Part shown: in pieces, positions 31,697 to 40,964 of the stretch | Position numbering within the stretch: the stretch's first letter is position 1 | Layout: every line of letters begins with the position of its first letter | Program-made: the position numbers and the translations under genes | The notes under the pieces: generated by a model | What the model was told of the DNA's origin: nothing | Seen by the model: only the letters and a program-made list of their open reading frames with translations | The model's database searches: none | Assembly: GCA_946406035.1 (NCBI GenBank) | Contig: CAMJJG010000007.1 | Coordinates: 1 to 64,000, forward strand | Source of the DNA: an uncultured Prevotellaceae bacterium | GTDB taxonomy: Bacteria; Bacteroidota; Bacteroidia; Bacteroidales; Muribaculaceae | Length of the DNA: 64,000 bases | Direction of reading: 5' to 3'

Positions 31697-34600
31697 ATGG
31701 GAGATGGTGCGCAGGATGGAAAGAGCGGAACTCACGCTGGTAATGTTGCTGATGATGATGCTGCGGCGGCCGTTCTTCTGGCTCAATGTGCAACGCCTGG
31801 GATTCTGCTGCACGTAGTTGAGCAGCCGTCCAAAGGCGGGTGACTGGTAATAGGCGATGTTTTCCTCTCCCACCAGAAACAGGTGCATACGCGACTGGCG
31901 GATGACCAGTTTCTCGATGCCCAGGCGGCGCGCCGTGCGGCGCAACGGCACGATGCGTATCAACTCGGCAGCCATCTCTGGAATCTTGCCGAAACGGTCC
32001 ACCATCCTATTCTCGAAGGCCTCGACCTGATCATCGGTCTCCATGTTGTCCAATTCACGATACAGGGTGATGCGCTCGTTCTCTTGCGGTACATAGCTGG
32101 CAGGAAACATCAGTTCCAGGTCGGTGTCCACGACACAATCGGTGACAAAGTCTGACGCCTGATCCTGCAAGTCATCTTGCTGGCCACTTGTGGTGGCGAA
32201 GGTGGACGCGAACTCCTCGGTGCGCAGCTCGGTGACGGCCTCCTTGAGCACCCGCTGGTAGGTCTCATAGCCCAGGTCGGCGATAAAACCACTCTGTTCG
32301 GCGCCCAGCAGATTGCCGGCGCCGCGGATGTCCAGGTCCTGCATGGCGATCTGTATGCCCGATCCCAGGTCGCTGAAGCTCTCGATGGCCTGCAGGCGGC
32401 GCCGGGCGTCGGTGGCCAATGGTTTGCCCGGAGGCACAAGCAGGTAGCAGAAGGCCTTGCGGCTGCTGCGCCCCACGCGCCCCCTGAGCTGATGCAGGTC
32501 GCTCAGGCCGTAACGGTCGGCGTTGTTGATGATGATGGTGTTGACGTTGGGCATGTCGATGCCGTTCTCGATGATGGTGGTCGATAGCAGCACGTCATAG
32601 TCGTGGTTACCAAAGTCGATGATCACCTGTTCCAGCCGTTCGGGCGGCATCTGGCCGTGACCCACAATCACACGGGCGTCAGGCACCACGCGGTGTATCA
32701 TGTTCTCGAGCTGCTCGAGTTGCTCGATGCGGTGGTTGACAAAGAAGACCTGTCCGTTGCGAGAGAGCTCAAAGTTGATGGCTTCGGCCACAATATCGTC
32801 GTTGAGTGTGCCCACAGTCGTCAGGATAGGGTAGCGGTTGGCAGGCGGGGTGGTCAGAGTGCTCAGGTCGCGGGCGCCCATGAGCGAGAACTGCAACGTG
32901 CGGGGGATGGGCGTGGCGCTCATCGTGAGGGTGTCCACGTTGAGCTTCATCTGCTTGAGCTTATCCTTGACGGCGACGCCAAACTTCTGCTCCTCGTCGA
33001 CGACGAGCAGTCCCAGGTCGTGAAACTGGACGGTCTTGCCGATGAGCTTGTGGGTGCCGATGAGGATGTCGATCTTGCCCTCCTTGAGGTCGGCTAGCAA
33101 CTGCTTGACCTCCTTGGGCTTGCGGGCGCGGCTCAGGTAGTCCACCCTGACGGGGAAGTCATGCAGGCGCTCCTTGAAGGTGCGGTAATGCTGGAAGGCC
33201 AGCACCGTGGTGGGCACTAGTACGGCGGTCTGCTTGCCGTCGGTGGCGGCCTTGAAGGCAGCGCGCACAGCAATCTCGGTCTTGCCGAATCCCACGTCGC
33301 CGCAGATGAGACGGTCCATGGGCTTGTCGCTCTCCATGTCGGCCTTGACGGCCTGGGTCGCCGTGAGCTGGTCGGGCGTGTCCTCATAGATAAATGAAGC
33401 CTCGAGTTCCTGTTGCAGATAGCCGTCGGGGGTATAGGCAAATCCCTTCTGCTCGCGGCGGACGGCATAGAGCCGGATGAGCTCGCGGGCAATGTCCTTG
33501 AGGCGGCTCTTGGTGCGCGACTTCATCTTGGCCCACGTGTTGGAGCCCAGACGGTTCAGGCGTGGGGCCTCGCCCTCCTTGCTGCGGTATTTCGAGAGCT
33601 TGTGCAGCGAGTGGATCGACACATAAGCCTCGTCGCCGTTCAGGTAGGTCAATTTAATCATCTCCTGGGGCGTACCGTTCATCGAGGTGCGTATCAGCCC
33701 GCCGAACTTGCCCACACCCAGGTCCTCGTGGACGATGTAGTCGCCCTTCTCGATCTGCTGGAGCTCCTTGAGGGATAAGGCCAGCTTGCCCGAACGGGCC
33801 CTGTCGCTCTTGAGGTTATACTTGTGGAATCGGTCAAAGATCTGGTGGTCGGTGAACACGCACAGCTTCAAGTCGTCGTCGACAAAACCCTCGTGGACGG
33901 TGCGCAGCACGGGCTCGAAGGTGATGTGGTCGCCCCGGTCCTCAAAGATGTTGTGCAACCTCTCGATCTGCTTAGCACTGTCACTCAGAATAAGGATCTT
34001 GTATCCCTGGGCGATGAATTGAGTGAACGACTGGGCGATGAGATCAAAATTCTTGTGGTAAATGCCCTGGGGCTTGCAGTGGAGTGACAAGTGCTTCAGC
34101 CCGCGCTCGGGAGCTGCCTCGCCGTTGACGATGGCGATGCGGCGCAGTTGCTCCAGGCGATGGATGAACAGGTCGGCATCCACAACCTTGCTGGTGGCCT
34201 GGGTGTCGCCCTCGTCGGCGATGATGGCGCTCACCGACATCCCCTCCTGGGCAATCTCGCGGATGCGCGTCTTGAGCCACTGCTCGCTGCGGCACAGCAC
34301 GATGGTGTCGTCGCCGATGTAATCGAGCAGCGACACGTTGTCCTGCTTGTCGCCGCCGGTCGTCATGCCGTTGTTGAGGATGCTCACATGCTCCAGGCGC
34401 TCCTCGCTGAGCTGGGTCTCGACGTTGAAGGTGCGTATCGAGTCGATGTCATCGCCCCAGAAGTCGATGCGGTAAGGCAACTCGTTACTGTAGGAGAAAA
34501 CATCGAGAATCGAGCCGCGCACGCTGTACTGGCCCGGCTCATAGACATAGTCGGTGGCCACAAAACCCAGTTCGCGCAATCGAGCGGCGGTCTCGCCCAG

Positions 34601-35050
34601 GTCGGCCGTGCCACCGGCATGCAGTTGCACGGTGCTTGCCTGTACATCCTCGCGACGGCGCACGCGCTCGGCCAGCGCCTCGGGGTAGGTGACAACCCAT
34701 TGCACGTCGGGGTCTTCATACCAGCGGTTGAGCACCTCGGTGCGCAGGATCTCGTTGGGCGCGTCAACCTGGCCGTACTTGATGTCGCGCTTGTAGCCCG
34801 AGGGAAAAATCAGTACCCGCTTGTCGCTCGAGATCTGGCACAAGTCATTATACATGTAGCCCGCCTCGTCCAGGTCGTTGACCACGATCAGGTAGGGACA
34901 CGACTGTCGTGGCAGTCCAGCCAGCAGCATTGCCGCGCTAGACCCTGCCAGCCCGTCAATCACCGCATTGCCGCTACCAGCCAGCAGTTTCTTGACTGCA
35001 GCCAGCCGCACCTTACTATTAAATAATGTGCACAGTTCCCTTATTTCCAT
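31682..35050 (-). CDS. mfd: Transcription-repair coupling factor
   Basis: An 1122-residue protein of normal length. The N-terminal UvrB-like and UvrA-binding part is followed by the CarD-like RNA-polymerase-interacting domain (about 440-520; KGDYIVHEDLGVGKFGG). A RecG-type helicase core has Walker A GDVGFGKTE, the DEEQ box VVDEEQKFGV and SATPIPRTLQ. The C-terminal TRCF domain closes it. Mfd removes RNA polymerase stalled at lesions and recruits UvrA. It starts nine bases after the S41 protease gene, so the two are probably co-transcribed. The 3' end overlaps the convergent GH89 gene by 15 bases. Confidence 0.97.
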   Translation of the reverse strand: MEIRELCTLFNSKVRLAAVKKLLAGSGNAVIDGLAGSSAAMLLAGLPRQSCPYLIVVNDLDEAGYMYNDLCQISSDKRVLIFPSGYKRDIKYGQVDAPNEILRTEVLNRWYEDPDVQWVVTYPEALAERVRRREDVQASTVQLHAGGTADLGETAARLRELGFVATDYVYEPGQYSVRGSILDVFSYSNELPYRIDFWGDDIDSIRTFNVETQLSEERLEHVSILNNGMTTGGDKQDNVSLLDYIGDDTIVLCRSEQWLKTRIREIAQEGMSVSAIIADEGDTQATSKVVDADLFIHRLEQLRRIAIVNGEAAPERGLKHLSLHCKPQGIYHKNFDLIAQSFTQFIAQGYKILILSDSAKQIERLHNIFEDRGDHITFEPVLRTVHEGFVDDDLKLCVFTDHQIFDRFHKYNLKSDRARSGKLALSLKELQQIEKGDYIVHEDLGVGKFGGLIRTSMNGTPQEMIKLTYLNGDEAYVSIHSLHKLSKYRSKEGEAPRLNRLGSNTWAKMKSRTKSRLKDIARELIRLYAVRREQKGFAYTPDGYLQQELEASFIYEDTPDQLTATQAVKADMESDKPMDRLICGDVGFGKTEIAVRAAFKAATDGKQTAVLVPTTVLAFQHYRTFKERLHDFPVRVDYLSRARKPKEVKQLLADLKEGKIDILIGTHKLIGKTVQFHDLGLLVVDEEQKFGVAVKDKLKQMKLNVDTLTMSATPIPRTLQFSLMGARDLSTLTTPPANRYPILTTVGTLNDDIVAEAINFELSRNGQVFFVNHRIEQLEQLENMIHRVVPDARVIVGHGQMPPERLEQVIIDFGNHDYDVLLSTTIIENGIDMPNVNTIIINNADRYGLSDLHQLRGRVGRSSRKAFCYLLVPPGKPLATDARRRLQAIESFSDLGSGIQIAMQDLDIRGAGNLLGAEQSGFIADLGYETYQRVLKEAVTELRTEEFASTFATTSGQQDDLQDQASDFVTDCVVDTDLELMFPASYVPQENERITLYRELDNMETDDQVEAFENRMVDRFGKIPEMAAELIRIVPLRRTARRLGIEKLVIRQSRMHLFLVGEENIAYYQSPAFGRLLNYVQQNPRRCTLSQKNGRRSIIISNITSVSSALSILRTISHLESL

Positions 35051-35059
35051 TGTGGCGTG

Positions 35060-36781
35060 TTACTTCTTCTTTTTTTTCTTGGCGGGTTTGGCCTTGATCT
35101 TGAGCAGGCGGGCATACTCGCCGGCCTTGTCAAACATCTCCTTGGCCTTGTCGAGGTACTCGTCGTCCTTGAGCGAGTTCTCGACCTGTCCGCCCTGATA
35201 GTAGAGGCGGTCCATGATCTCTTGGGAAAGGAGATAGGAGATGTCGCGGCGGTGCAGATCCAGGTCATGGTCCAGATCATGCTTGAGCAGCGCCTCGAGT
35301 CGGTCGAACTGTGCCTGGGTCGAGTCGTTCATGTAGCCCTCGGCAGTAGCTGTCTTGCGCAGGGTGGCCAGCTGTTGCTCGCACACCTTGTCATACTCAA
35401 ACTTGTCGGGGTTGATAAATGCCTTGAACTCATTGAAGATGCTGTCGGTCACCTGGAACTCGGCCGGGCCGGCAATCTCGTCCCTGTGCTGTGCGACATA
35501 TCGCGTGGCAAAGTCAAAGTCCCAGTGGTCGCGCATGATGTTATAGACGATGCGCTTCAGTTCGCGCGGCTCGATCTTGATGTCGGGCATGATGCCTCCA
35601 CCCTCGAGCACCTCGCGGCCGTGGGCGGTGTGGAACACGCGGGCCGTGCTGTCGGTGGTGGTTTTCTTGAAGGAGCCGTCGGCATTGCGGTTGCCATAGT
35701 CCACCTCCTGGATGAGGCGTCCGCTGGGGATGTAGTACTTGGCAATGGTGACCTTGAGCATGCCGTCATAGGGCAGGTTGCGGGTCGATTGCACCAGTCC
35801 CTTGCCAAACGAGCGTGTGCCGATGATGACGGCGCGGTCCAGGTCCTGCAAGGCACCGGCGGTAATTTCGCTCGCACTGGCCGATCCGCCATCGATGAGT
35901 ACGGCCAGGGGAATATCGGTGTCGACGGGATCGACCGTGGTCTTGTAGGTGCGCTCGCTGGACTTGTCACGGCCACGCATCTGCAACACCTGAGTCCCCT
36001 TGGGGACAAACAGGCCCACAATCTGGATGGCTCCCTCGACGATGCCGCCACCGTTGCTGCGCAGGTCGAGCACGATGTTCTCGACGCGCGGATCCTTCTT
36101 GAGCTCAATGAGCGCATCGCGCACCTGCTGGGCCGACTTCTCGTTGTAGGTTGTCAAGCCGATGTAGCCAATATTGCCGCGAGTGATGCCATAATAGGGC
36201 ACGGGGTTGACGCTGATGGTCTCGCGCTTGAACGAGAAGGTCTTGACGCTGTCCTCATCGTATGGTCGCACGACGGTCACCGTCAGGTTGGTGTTGGCTT
36301 GGCCCTTGAGGCGCTTGCTCACCTGGTCGCTGGCCCATCCGGCCGTGCTGTCGCCGTCAATCATGATAATGCGGTCTCCCGAGCGCAGCCCGGCACGTGC
36401 CGCAGGGCTGTCCTTGTAGGGTCCGCTGATGTACACGCCCTTTTTACCGTCGATGGTGCGTTCCATCAGGTAGCTGCCGATGCCGCCATACTCGCCGGTG
36501 CTGATAGTCATGAACTCGTCGGTCTCCTTGGCAGGAATATACTCGGTGTAGGGGTCGATGTCGTCGAGCATCGCGTTGATGGCGTTCTCGATGGCCTTTT
36601 GGGCATCGATGGTGTCGACATAGAATGTGTTCAACTCCTTGTACAGCGAGTTGAAGATGTCCAGATTGCGCGCCACGGCGGTGTCATCGTTCACAGCCTT
36701 GTCATTGTCGGCTAGCGCCACTGGGGCGGCGGCACACAGGGCGACGCATCCCCAAGCGAGATATTTCAGCATCCTTTTCAT
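35060..36781 (-). CDS. S41 family C-terminal processing peptidase
   Basis: A 573-residue protein with a signal peptide (cleavage near ALA, about 24). A PDZ domain (AGLRSGDRIIMIDGDS) precedes the S41 catalytic core, with Ser in GGSASASEITAG and Lys in SFGKGLVQS. A C-terminal helical region ends in a run of lysines (AKPAKKKKKK). Ctp proteases cleave C-termini of envelope proteins in the periplasm. It is the first gene of a two-gene transcript with mfd and is divergent from the tRNA-Asn genes. The poly-Lys tail is unusual and comes from an A-rich stretch just before the stop. Confidence 0.93.
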   Translation of the reverse strand: MKRMLKYLAWGCVALCAAAPVALADNDKAVNDDTAVARNLDIFNSLYKELNTFYVDTIDAQKAIENAINAMLDDIDPYTEYIPAKETDEFMTISTGEYGGIGSYLMERTIDGKKGVYISGPYKDSPAARAGLRSGDRIIMIDGDSTAGWASDQVSKRLKGQANTNLTVTVVRPYDEDSVKTFSFKRETISVNPVPYYGITRGNIGYIGLTTYNEKSAQQVRDALIELKKDPRVENIVLDLRSNGGGIVEGAIQIVGLFVPKGTQVLQMRGRDKSSERTYKTTVDPVDTDIPLAVLIDGGSASASEITAGALQDLDRAVIIGTRSFGKGLVQSTRNLPYDGMLKVTIAKYYIPSGRLIQEVDYGNRNADGSFKKTTTDSTARVFHTAHGREVLEGGGIMPDIKIEPRELKRIVYNIMRDHWDFDFATRYVAQHRDEIAGPAEFQVTDSIFNEFKAFINPDKFEYDKVCEQQLATLRKTATAEGYMNDSTQAQFDRLEALLKHDLDHDLDLHRRDISYLLSQEIMDRLYYQGGQVENSLKDDEYLDKAKEMFDKAGEYARLLKIKAKPAKKKKKK

Positions 36782-36969
36782 TATTTATAATGTGTTTGTG
36801 GCTGCGAAAATACTACTTATCCCCGAATTTTGCCCGATATAGGGGCCTAAAAATCCCTAAATAGCAGAAAAAAATCAAGTTTTTTCATTTTTTTATTGCA
36901 CAGTTCAATTATTGGCACTATCTTTGCACCGCATTTTTCGGCAGGGTAGCCGACAAGGTGTAACGGAAT
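36782..36969. other. Divergent intergenic region between the S41 gene and the tRNAs
   Basis: Contains the tRNA promoter at 36896-36926 and, on the minus strand near 36809-36816, a TATTTTCG that may be a degenerate -7 box for the S41 gene. Confidence 0.4.
36896..36926 (+). promoter_or_regulatory. Promoter of the tRNA-Asn pair
   Basis: -33 TTG (36896-36898) and -7 TATCTTTG (36919-36926) at standard spacing, ending 43 bases before the first tRNA. Confidence 0.75.
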
Positions 36970-37043
36970 GCTTCTTTAGCTCAGTTGGTTAGAGCATCTG
37001 ACTGTTAATCAGGGGGTCCTTGGTTCAAGTCCAAGAAGAAGCG
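36970..37043 (+). tRNA. tRNA-Asn (GTT)
   Basis: A 74-base cloverleaf. Acceptor GCTTCTT pairs with AAGAAGC. The D-arm is GCTC-AGTTGGTTA-GAGC. The anticodon loop is CTGTTAA with anticodon GTT. The T-arm is CTTGG-TTCAAGT-CCAAG. CCA is not encoded. It is identical to the second copy 31 bases downstream. Confidence 0.96.
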
Positions 37044-37074
37044 CAACATAATAGATAGATATTTAGAGAGGAAT

Positions 37075-37148
37075 GCTTCTTTAGCTCAGTTGGTTAGAGC
37101 ATCTGACTGTTAATCAGGGGGTCCTTGGTTCAAGTCCAAGAAGAAGCG
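37075..37148 (+). tRNA. tRNA-Asn (GTT), second copy
   Basis: Identical in sequence to the first copy, including the preceding GGAAT. This indicates tandem duplication. The two share one promoter and one terminator. Confidence 0.96.
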
Positions 37149-37155
37149 CCAGGAG

Positions 37156-37185
37156 CGAGACTGCGAGAGCAGCCTCGTTTTTGGT
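37156..37185 (+). terminator. Terminator of the tRNA-Asn pair
   Basis: CGAGACTGC-GAGA-GCAGCCTCG stem with one mismatch, then TTTTTGGTTTTT. It starts eight bases after the second tRNA. Confidence 0.8.
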
Positions 37186-37204
37186 TTTTAATACCCTTGA
37201 TTGG

Positions 37205-37234
37205 TTGCGGTTCGGGAAAAATGGTTTATCTTTG
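37205..37234 (+). promoter_or_regulatory. Promoter of the AGCS symporter gene
   Basis: -33 TTGC, 18-base spacer, -7 TATCTTTG (37227-37234). It decides the start in favour of the ATG at 37268, since an earlier in-frame candidate at 37181 lies upstream of this promoter. Confidence 0.65.
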
Positions 37235-37267
37235 CCCCAAACATTCACTTTATACTTATTTGTGATA

Positions 37268-38635
37268 ATGGAAAACATGCTCAATGCTTTGGGTGACTGG
37301 ATTGTGACGGTCAGTGACGCGGTTTGCGGCTATCCTGAGTTTTTTCTGCTCATCGGTGGCGGTTTGTTTCTTTTCCTGTATTCGGGGGCGGTGTCCATTA
37401 GGCGTCTGCCATGGGCCATGCGCGCCCTGCGAGACAAGCAGGCCAGCGACAGCGGCAAGCAGTCGGGACAGATTAGTTCGGTTCAGGCCCTGTTAAGCGC
37501 CATCGCAGCCACCGTCGGGATGGGCAACATTGCCGGTGTGGCCATCGCGTTGTCTATCGGTGGCCCGGGCACGGTCTTCTGGATGTGGGTGAGTGCCCTG
37601 GTGGGTATGAGTACCAAGTTCTTTGAGGGAACCTTGTCAATCATGTACAAGGGGCATGACAGTGCCGGCGAGGTGCAGGGCGGTCCCATGTATATCATCA
37701 CCCAGGGTCTGGGCAAGAAGTGGAAACCCCTGGCCGTGGCATTCTCGGTCTTTGGACTGGTGGGGACGCTGTGCTTCATGCAGGCCAACCAGCTCGTGGA
37801 GTCGGTGACCACCGTGTTCACTACGCCGATGGGCATTGAAAACACGCTGACGCTGCGTTTCATCATGGGACTGGTGATGGTCGCCATCGTGGGCGGCGTG
37901 ATCCTGGGCGGCATCAAGCGCATAGCCATGTTTGCCTCGCGCATCGTGCCCGTGATGGTCGTGCTCTACCTGGTAATGGTGCTCGTGATCATGGCGATGC
38001 ACTTTAGAGACATTCCCGGCGTGTTCGGCCAGATTTTTGAGGGAGCCTTTGATATGCGTGCGGGATTCGGCGCATTTGCCTACGTGGCCCTCACGGGTGC
38101 CCGTCGCGCCGCCTTTGTCAACGAGGCTGGCGTGGGTACTGCCTCGATGATGCATGGTGCCAGCAAGAACACCGATCCCATCCGCGAGGGACTGATCGCC
38201 ATGCTTGGCCCTGCCATCGACTCGGGTCTGGTGTGCACCTTGACGTCCATTCCCATCATCATCGCCGGCAACTATGTCGGCTTGACCGACCCCAAGGGCC
38301 TCTATGTTGCCTTGGGTGCATGGGGACAGCTGTTGCCTGGCATCGGCCACATGCTGCTCATGGTTATCGTCTTCTTCTTTGCCTTCTCGACGATGTTTTC
38401 CTATAGCTACTATGGGCAGAAGTGCACCAACTATCTGTTTGGCGCACACAACGTCAAGTGGTACAACTACTACTACCTGGCGATGATTGTTGTTGCAGCG
38501 ATGATTCCGCTCAAGGTCATGGTCAGCATCATGGACTTGGCTTTTGCCTTGATGGCGCTGTGCACCATGTTCACCATCATTGCCCTGTCGCCTCGCGTCA
38601 AGCGGCTGATGAAATCCTATTTCGTGAAGCGCTAG
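37268..38635 (+). CDS. Sodium:alanine (glycine) symporter, AGCS family
   Basis: A 455-residue inner-membrane protein starting MENMLNALGDW. It has about 11 hydrophobic spans and the AGCS motifs GMGNIAGVAIALSIGGPG (family pattern GxGNIxGVAxAxxxGGPGAxFW) and the later FVNEAGVGTASMMHGAS. These carriers import alanine or glycine with sodium. It is monocistronic. Its TAG stop shares bases with the stop of ribH on the other strand (overlap 38632-38635). Substrate choice between Ala, Gly and D-Ala cannot be read. Confidence 0.95.
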   Translation: MENMLNALGDWIVTVSDAVCGYPEFFLLIGGGLFLFLYSGAVSIRRLPWAMRALRDKQASDSGKQSGQISSVQALLSAIAATVGMGNIAGVAIALSIGGPGTVFWMWVSALVGMSTKFFEGTLSIMYKGHDSAGEVQGGPMYIITQGLGKKWKPLAVAFSVFGLVGTLCFMQANQLVESVTTVFTTPMGIENTLTLRFIMGLVMVAIVGGVILGGIKRIAMFASRIVPVMVVLYLVMVLVIMAMHFRDIPGVFGQIFEGAFDMRAGFGAFAYVALTGARRAAFVNEAGVGTASMMHGASKNTDPIREGLIAMLGPAIDSGLVCTLTSIPIIIAGNYVGLTDPKGLYVALGAWGQLLPGIGHMLLMVIVFFFAFSTMFSYSYYGQKCTNYLFGAHNVKWYNYYYLAMIVVAAMIPLKVMVSIMDLAFALMALCTMFTIIALSPRVKRLMKSYFVKR

Positions 38636-39123
38636 TGGGCGAAGTGCTGGGCAAAGTGGGCCATCTTGATGGCGGCTTCGGCAGCCTCGGTACCCTTGTT
38701 GCATAGTGCTCCGCCGGCGCGGTCGAGCGCCTGCTGCTCGTCGTCACAGGTGAGCACACAGAAGATGATGGGCACGTCCTGGGTGGCGTTGAGGTAAGCG
38801 CATCCCTGGGTGGCGTTGTCGCACACATAGTCAAAGTGGGGCGTGCCGCCACGGATGACGCAACCAATCATGATCACGGCATCATAGCGGCCAGTTCGGG
38901 CCATCTGGGCGGCAGCATAGGTCAACTCGACAGTCCCTGGCACTCGGGCGACAGTGATGTCCTCGTAGCCCTCTCGGGCGAACAGATCGAGCGCTCCTTG
39001 TAACAGGGCTCCGGTGATTTTCTCGTTCCACTCGGCACAAGCGATGCCCACCGTCAGACCATCGACATGGGGCAGGGTGTGCAGGGCATTAGCGCCCTGG
39101 AGTTTATTCAATTCACTTGACAT
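38632..39123 (-). CDS. ribH: 6,7-dimethyl-8-ribityllumazine synthase
   Basis: A 163-residue protein of usual length. Motifs are GIACAEWNEKITGALLQGA, VPGTVELTYAAAQMA, GCVIRGGTPHFDYVC (with the conserved His) and QDVPIIFCVLT. It condenses the pyrimidinedione intermediate with 3,4-dihydroxy-2-butanone 4-phosphate in the penultimate step of riboflavin synthesis. It follows the TPR-GDPD gene by 38 bases and may be read from the same transcript. Its end overlaps the convergent AGCS gene by four bases. Confidence 0.97.
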   Translation of the reverse strand: MSSELNKLQGANALHTLPHVDGLTVGIACAEWNEKITGALLQGALDLFAREGYEDITVARVPGTVELTYAAAQMARTGRYDAVIMIGCVIRGGTPHFDYVCDNATQGCAYLNATQDVPIIFCVLTCDDEQQALDRAGGALCNKGTEAAEAAIKMAHFAQHFAH

Positions 39124-39161
39124 TCTCTTTTCTTGAATAGGGCCGTTAAAGCCGTTAGCTG

Positions 39162-39968
39162 TTATAAATCCTTGGGGAAGCGTGCGTTGGTGGTGATGTA
39201 ATCGACACCGGCAGCCTTGACGCGGTCAAAGTCCTCGACCCTATCGACCGTCCATGTGTTGACCTTGAGGCCAGCGGCGTGCATGCGGTCAACGGCAGCC
39301 TTGGTAACAATGGTGTGGACGACGTCCAGATCCATCTTGCGCTCGATGCACCAGTCCACCCACTCGTCGATGGTGCCGTCGCTGTCACCAGCGAGCACCT
39401 GCACCGTGATGTCGGGGTAATGGCGATGGATGAAGTCCACCACGCCAGGCATGAACGAGATGATGACCACGCGGTCGCTGCACCCCTTCTGGTCAATGAG
39501 GTTGATCAGGGCGGGGATACCGTCAAACACGGGTTCGTTCTCGGCCTTGGTGTTGCTGTGGATGCTGGTGCACACCTTGATCTCGACGACGGGCACGACA
39601 TTGAGCTCGTTGCAGATGTCAAGGAACTCGCCCAGCGTGCACGGCGTGCCGGCATAGGTGATGCCGTGGCGCTTGCTCGTCAGGCGGGTCGAGAGGACGT
39701 CCTGGGTCGACATGTCGGCAATCTTGGTCTCGGGGCCTCCCAGTCGCTTGTAGTTGTCGTCGTGGCTGACGACAAAGGTGCCGTCGGCAGTCACGCGGAT
39801 GTCACATTCCAGTCCCCATGCACCGGCGTTGGCGCCGTTGATAAAGGCTGCGCGGGTGTTCTCGACGCCCCATTGCGAGCCACGGTGGCCGACGATGAGC
39901 TGTGCCTGCATACCCAGTGTGCCCACAATGATGAGGGCGGCGGTGAAAATACTCTTGAGCAGTGTCAT
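39162..39968 (-). other. Likely separate GDPD gene inside the composite frame
   Basis: The alternative coding unit starts at the ATG at 39968: 268 residues, signal peptide, then a GDPD domain ending PKDL. It would hydrolyse glycerophosphodiesters in the periplasm to glycerol 3-phosphate and an alcohol. The length and first residues fit secreted GDPD proteins better than the fused version. Confidence 0.6.
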
Positions 39969-40940
39969 GATGTTCACGTTTTTGTTCTTGTTGTTAAGTA
40001 GGTCTTGAATTTCGGTGATTTCGGCACTGGCATCCAGGCGCTGAGCCAGTGGCAATAATGAGCGCAATAGCTGTTCGGCGGCGGCGCGGCGGTTGATGAG
40101 GCGCATCAGCGCCTTGGCCAGTCCGATAGACAGGTGCAGGTCGCGCTCGCCCATGCGTTCACCGAGCTTTTTCTGGTAGCGCAGTGCCTTGGTGTAATAT
40201 TTCACGGCATTGCGGCTGTTACCCATCTCGAGCATGATGTCGCCTTCCTTGCCTAGGGTGTCGACCAGATTGGACAGGGCGGTGCGCGTGGCGTTGGCGT
40301 CGCCAGAGTCTAGCTCGCTCATGTATAACTCGCTGGCGCTCTGGTAATGGGCCAGCACGTTCATCTGTTTGGTCTTGGACTTGATGACTTCGGTCGAAGC
40401 CTCGACAGCCATGAGCAGCATGGCCGAGAACCGGGCCTCGTTGCGTTTGGAGAGGCGCTCGAGCAGCTGTTGTGCCTTGGTGAGCTCCTTGGCAGCGCGG
40501 CTGTTGTCTCCCATGTCGTGATGGGCGAGCGCGAGGTTGAACAGCAGGGCGGCAACGATGGCGTTGAAGTCCTCGTTTTTCTTCCCCATGTGCCCCGACA
40601 GCACCAGTAGCGCGTTCTCGGCAGCGCCGAGCGACAGCGATGGGTTGCCCCCGTCGATGAGCAGTGCCATGCGTGCGAGCCACAGCCATGCGGCATGGAG
40701 CTCGGGCAACGACTGCATGCGCTCGTCGTCATAGATGAATTCCTCGATGACTTGCTCGGCCTCGAGGTCACGCTTGTTGGTGATAAGGTAGTCGATGTAG
40801 CACATCTTCATCTCGGTGACGATGGCGTCATCCAGGCCTTTGCTCGAGGGCATGGACTCGCCGACGGCCATTTGCGCTCGGGCAATGGTCATGTCGTTGT
40901 TGAGACGCGGCATCGCGACAGAGATGGACAGGGAGTTCAT
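39162..40940 (-). CDS. TPR protein fused in frame to a secreted-type glycerophosphodiester phosphodiesterase (possible merged genes)
   Basis: One open frame of 592 residues. Residues 1-324 are soluble TPR-like helices without signal peptide (AAKELTKAQQLLERL, AVKYYTKALRYQ). Residue 325 is a Met that opens a perfect signal peptide (MTLLKSIFTAALIIVGTLGM, then QAQ). A GDPD domain follows, with HRG in IVGHRGSQWGVENTR, ECDIRV and VVSHDDN. A signal peptide in mid-protein makes a true fusion doubtful. The 30 bases before that Met look like an ordinary leader, and a TAA lies one base out of frame at 39994-39996. Two genes merged by a one-base deletion, or an internal start at 39968, are likely. The operon also holds the PfkB and SIS genes. 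Confidence 0.75.
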   Translation of the reverse strand: MNSLSISVAMPRLNNDMTIARAQMAVGESMPSSKGLDDAIVTEMKMCYIDYLITNKRDLEAEQVIEEFIYDDERMQSLPELHAAWLWLARMALLIDGGNPSLSLGAAENALLVLSGHMGKKNEDFNAIVAALLFNLALAHHDMGDNSRAAKELTKAQQLLERLSKRNEARFSAMLLMAVEASTEVIKSKTKQMNVLAHYQSASELYMSELDSGDANATRTALSNLVDTLGKEGDIMLEMGNSRNAVKYYTKALRYQKKLGERMGERDLHLSIGLAKALMRLINRRAAAEQLLRSLLPLAQRLDASAEITEIQDLLNNKNKNVNIMTLLKSIFTAALIIVGTLGMQAQLIVGHRGSQWGVENTRAAFINGANAGAWGLECDIRVTADGTFVVSHDDNYKRLGGPETKIADMSTQDVLSTRLTSKRHGITYAGTPCTLGEFLDICNELNVVPVVEIKVCTSIHSNTKAENEPVFDGIPALINLIDQKGCSDRVVIISFMPGVVDFIHRHYPDITVQVLAGDSDGTIDEWVDWCIERKMDLDVVHTIVTKAAVDRMHAAGLKVNTWTVDRVEDFDRVKAAGVDYITTNARFPKDL

Positions 40941-40964
40941 TTATATCGATTTATAGTATAGATG

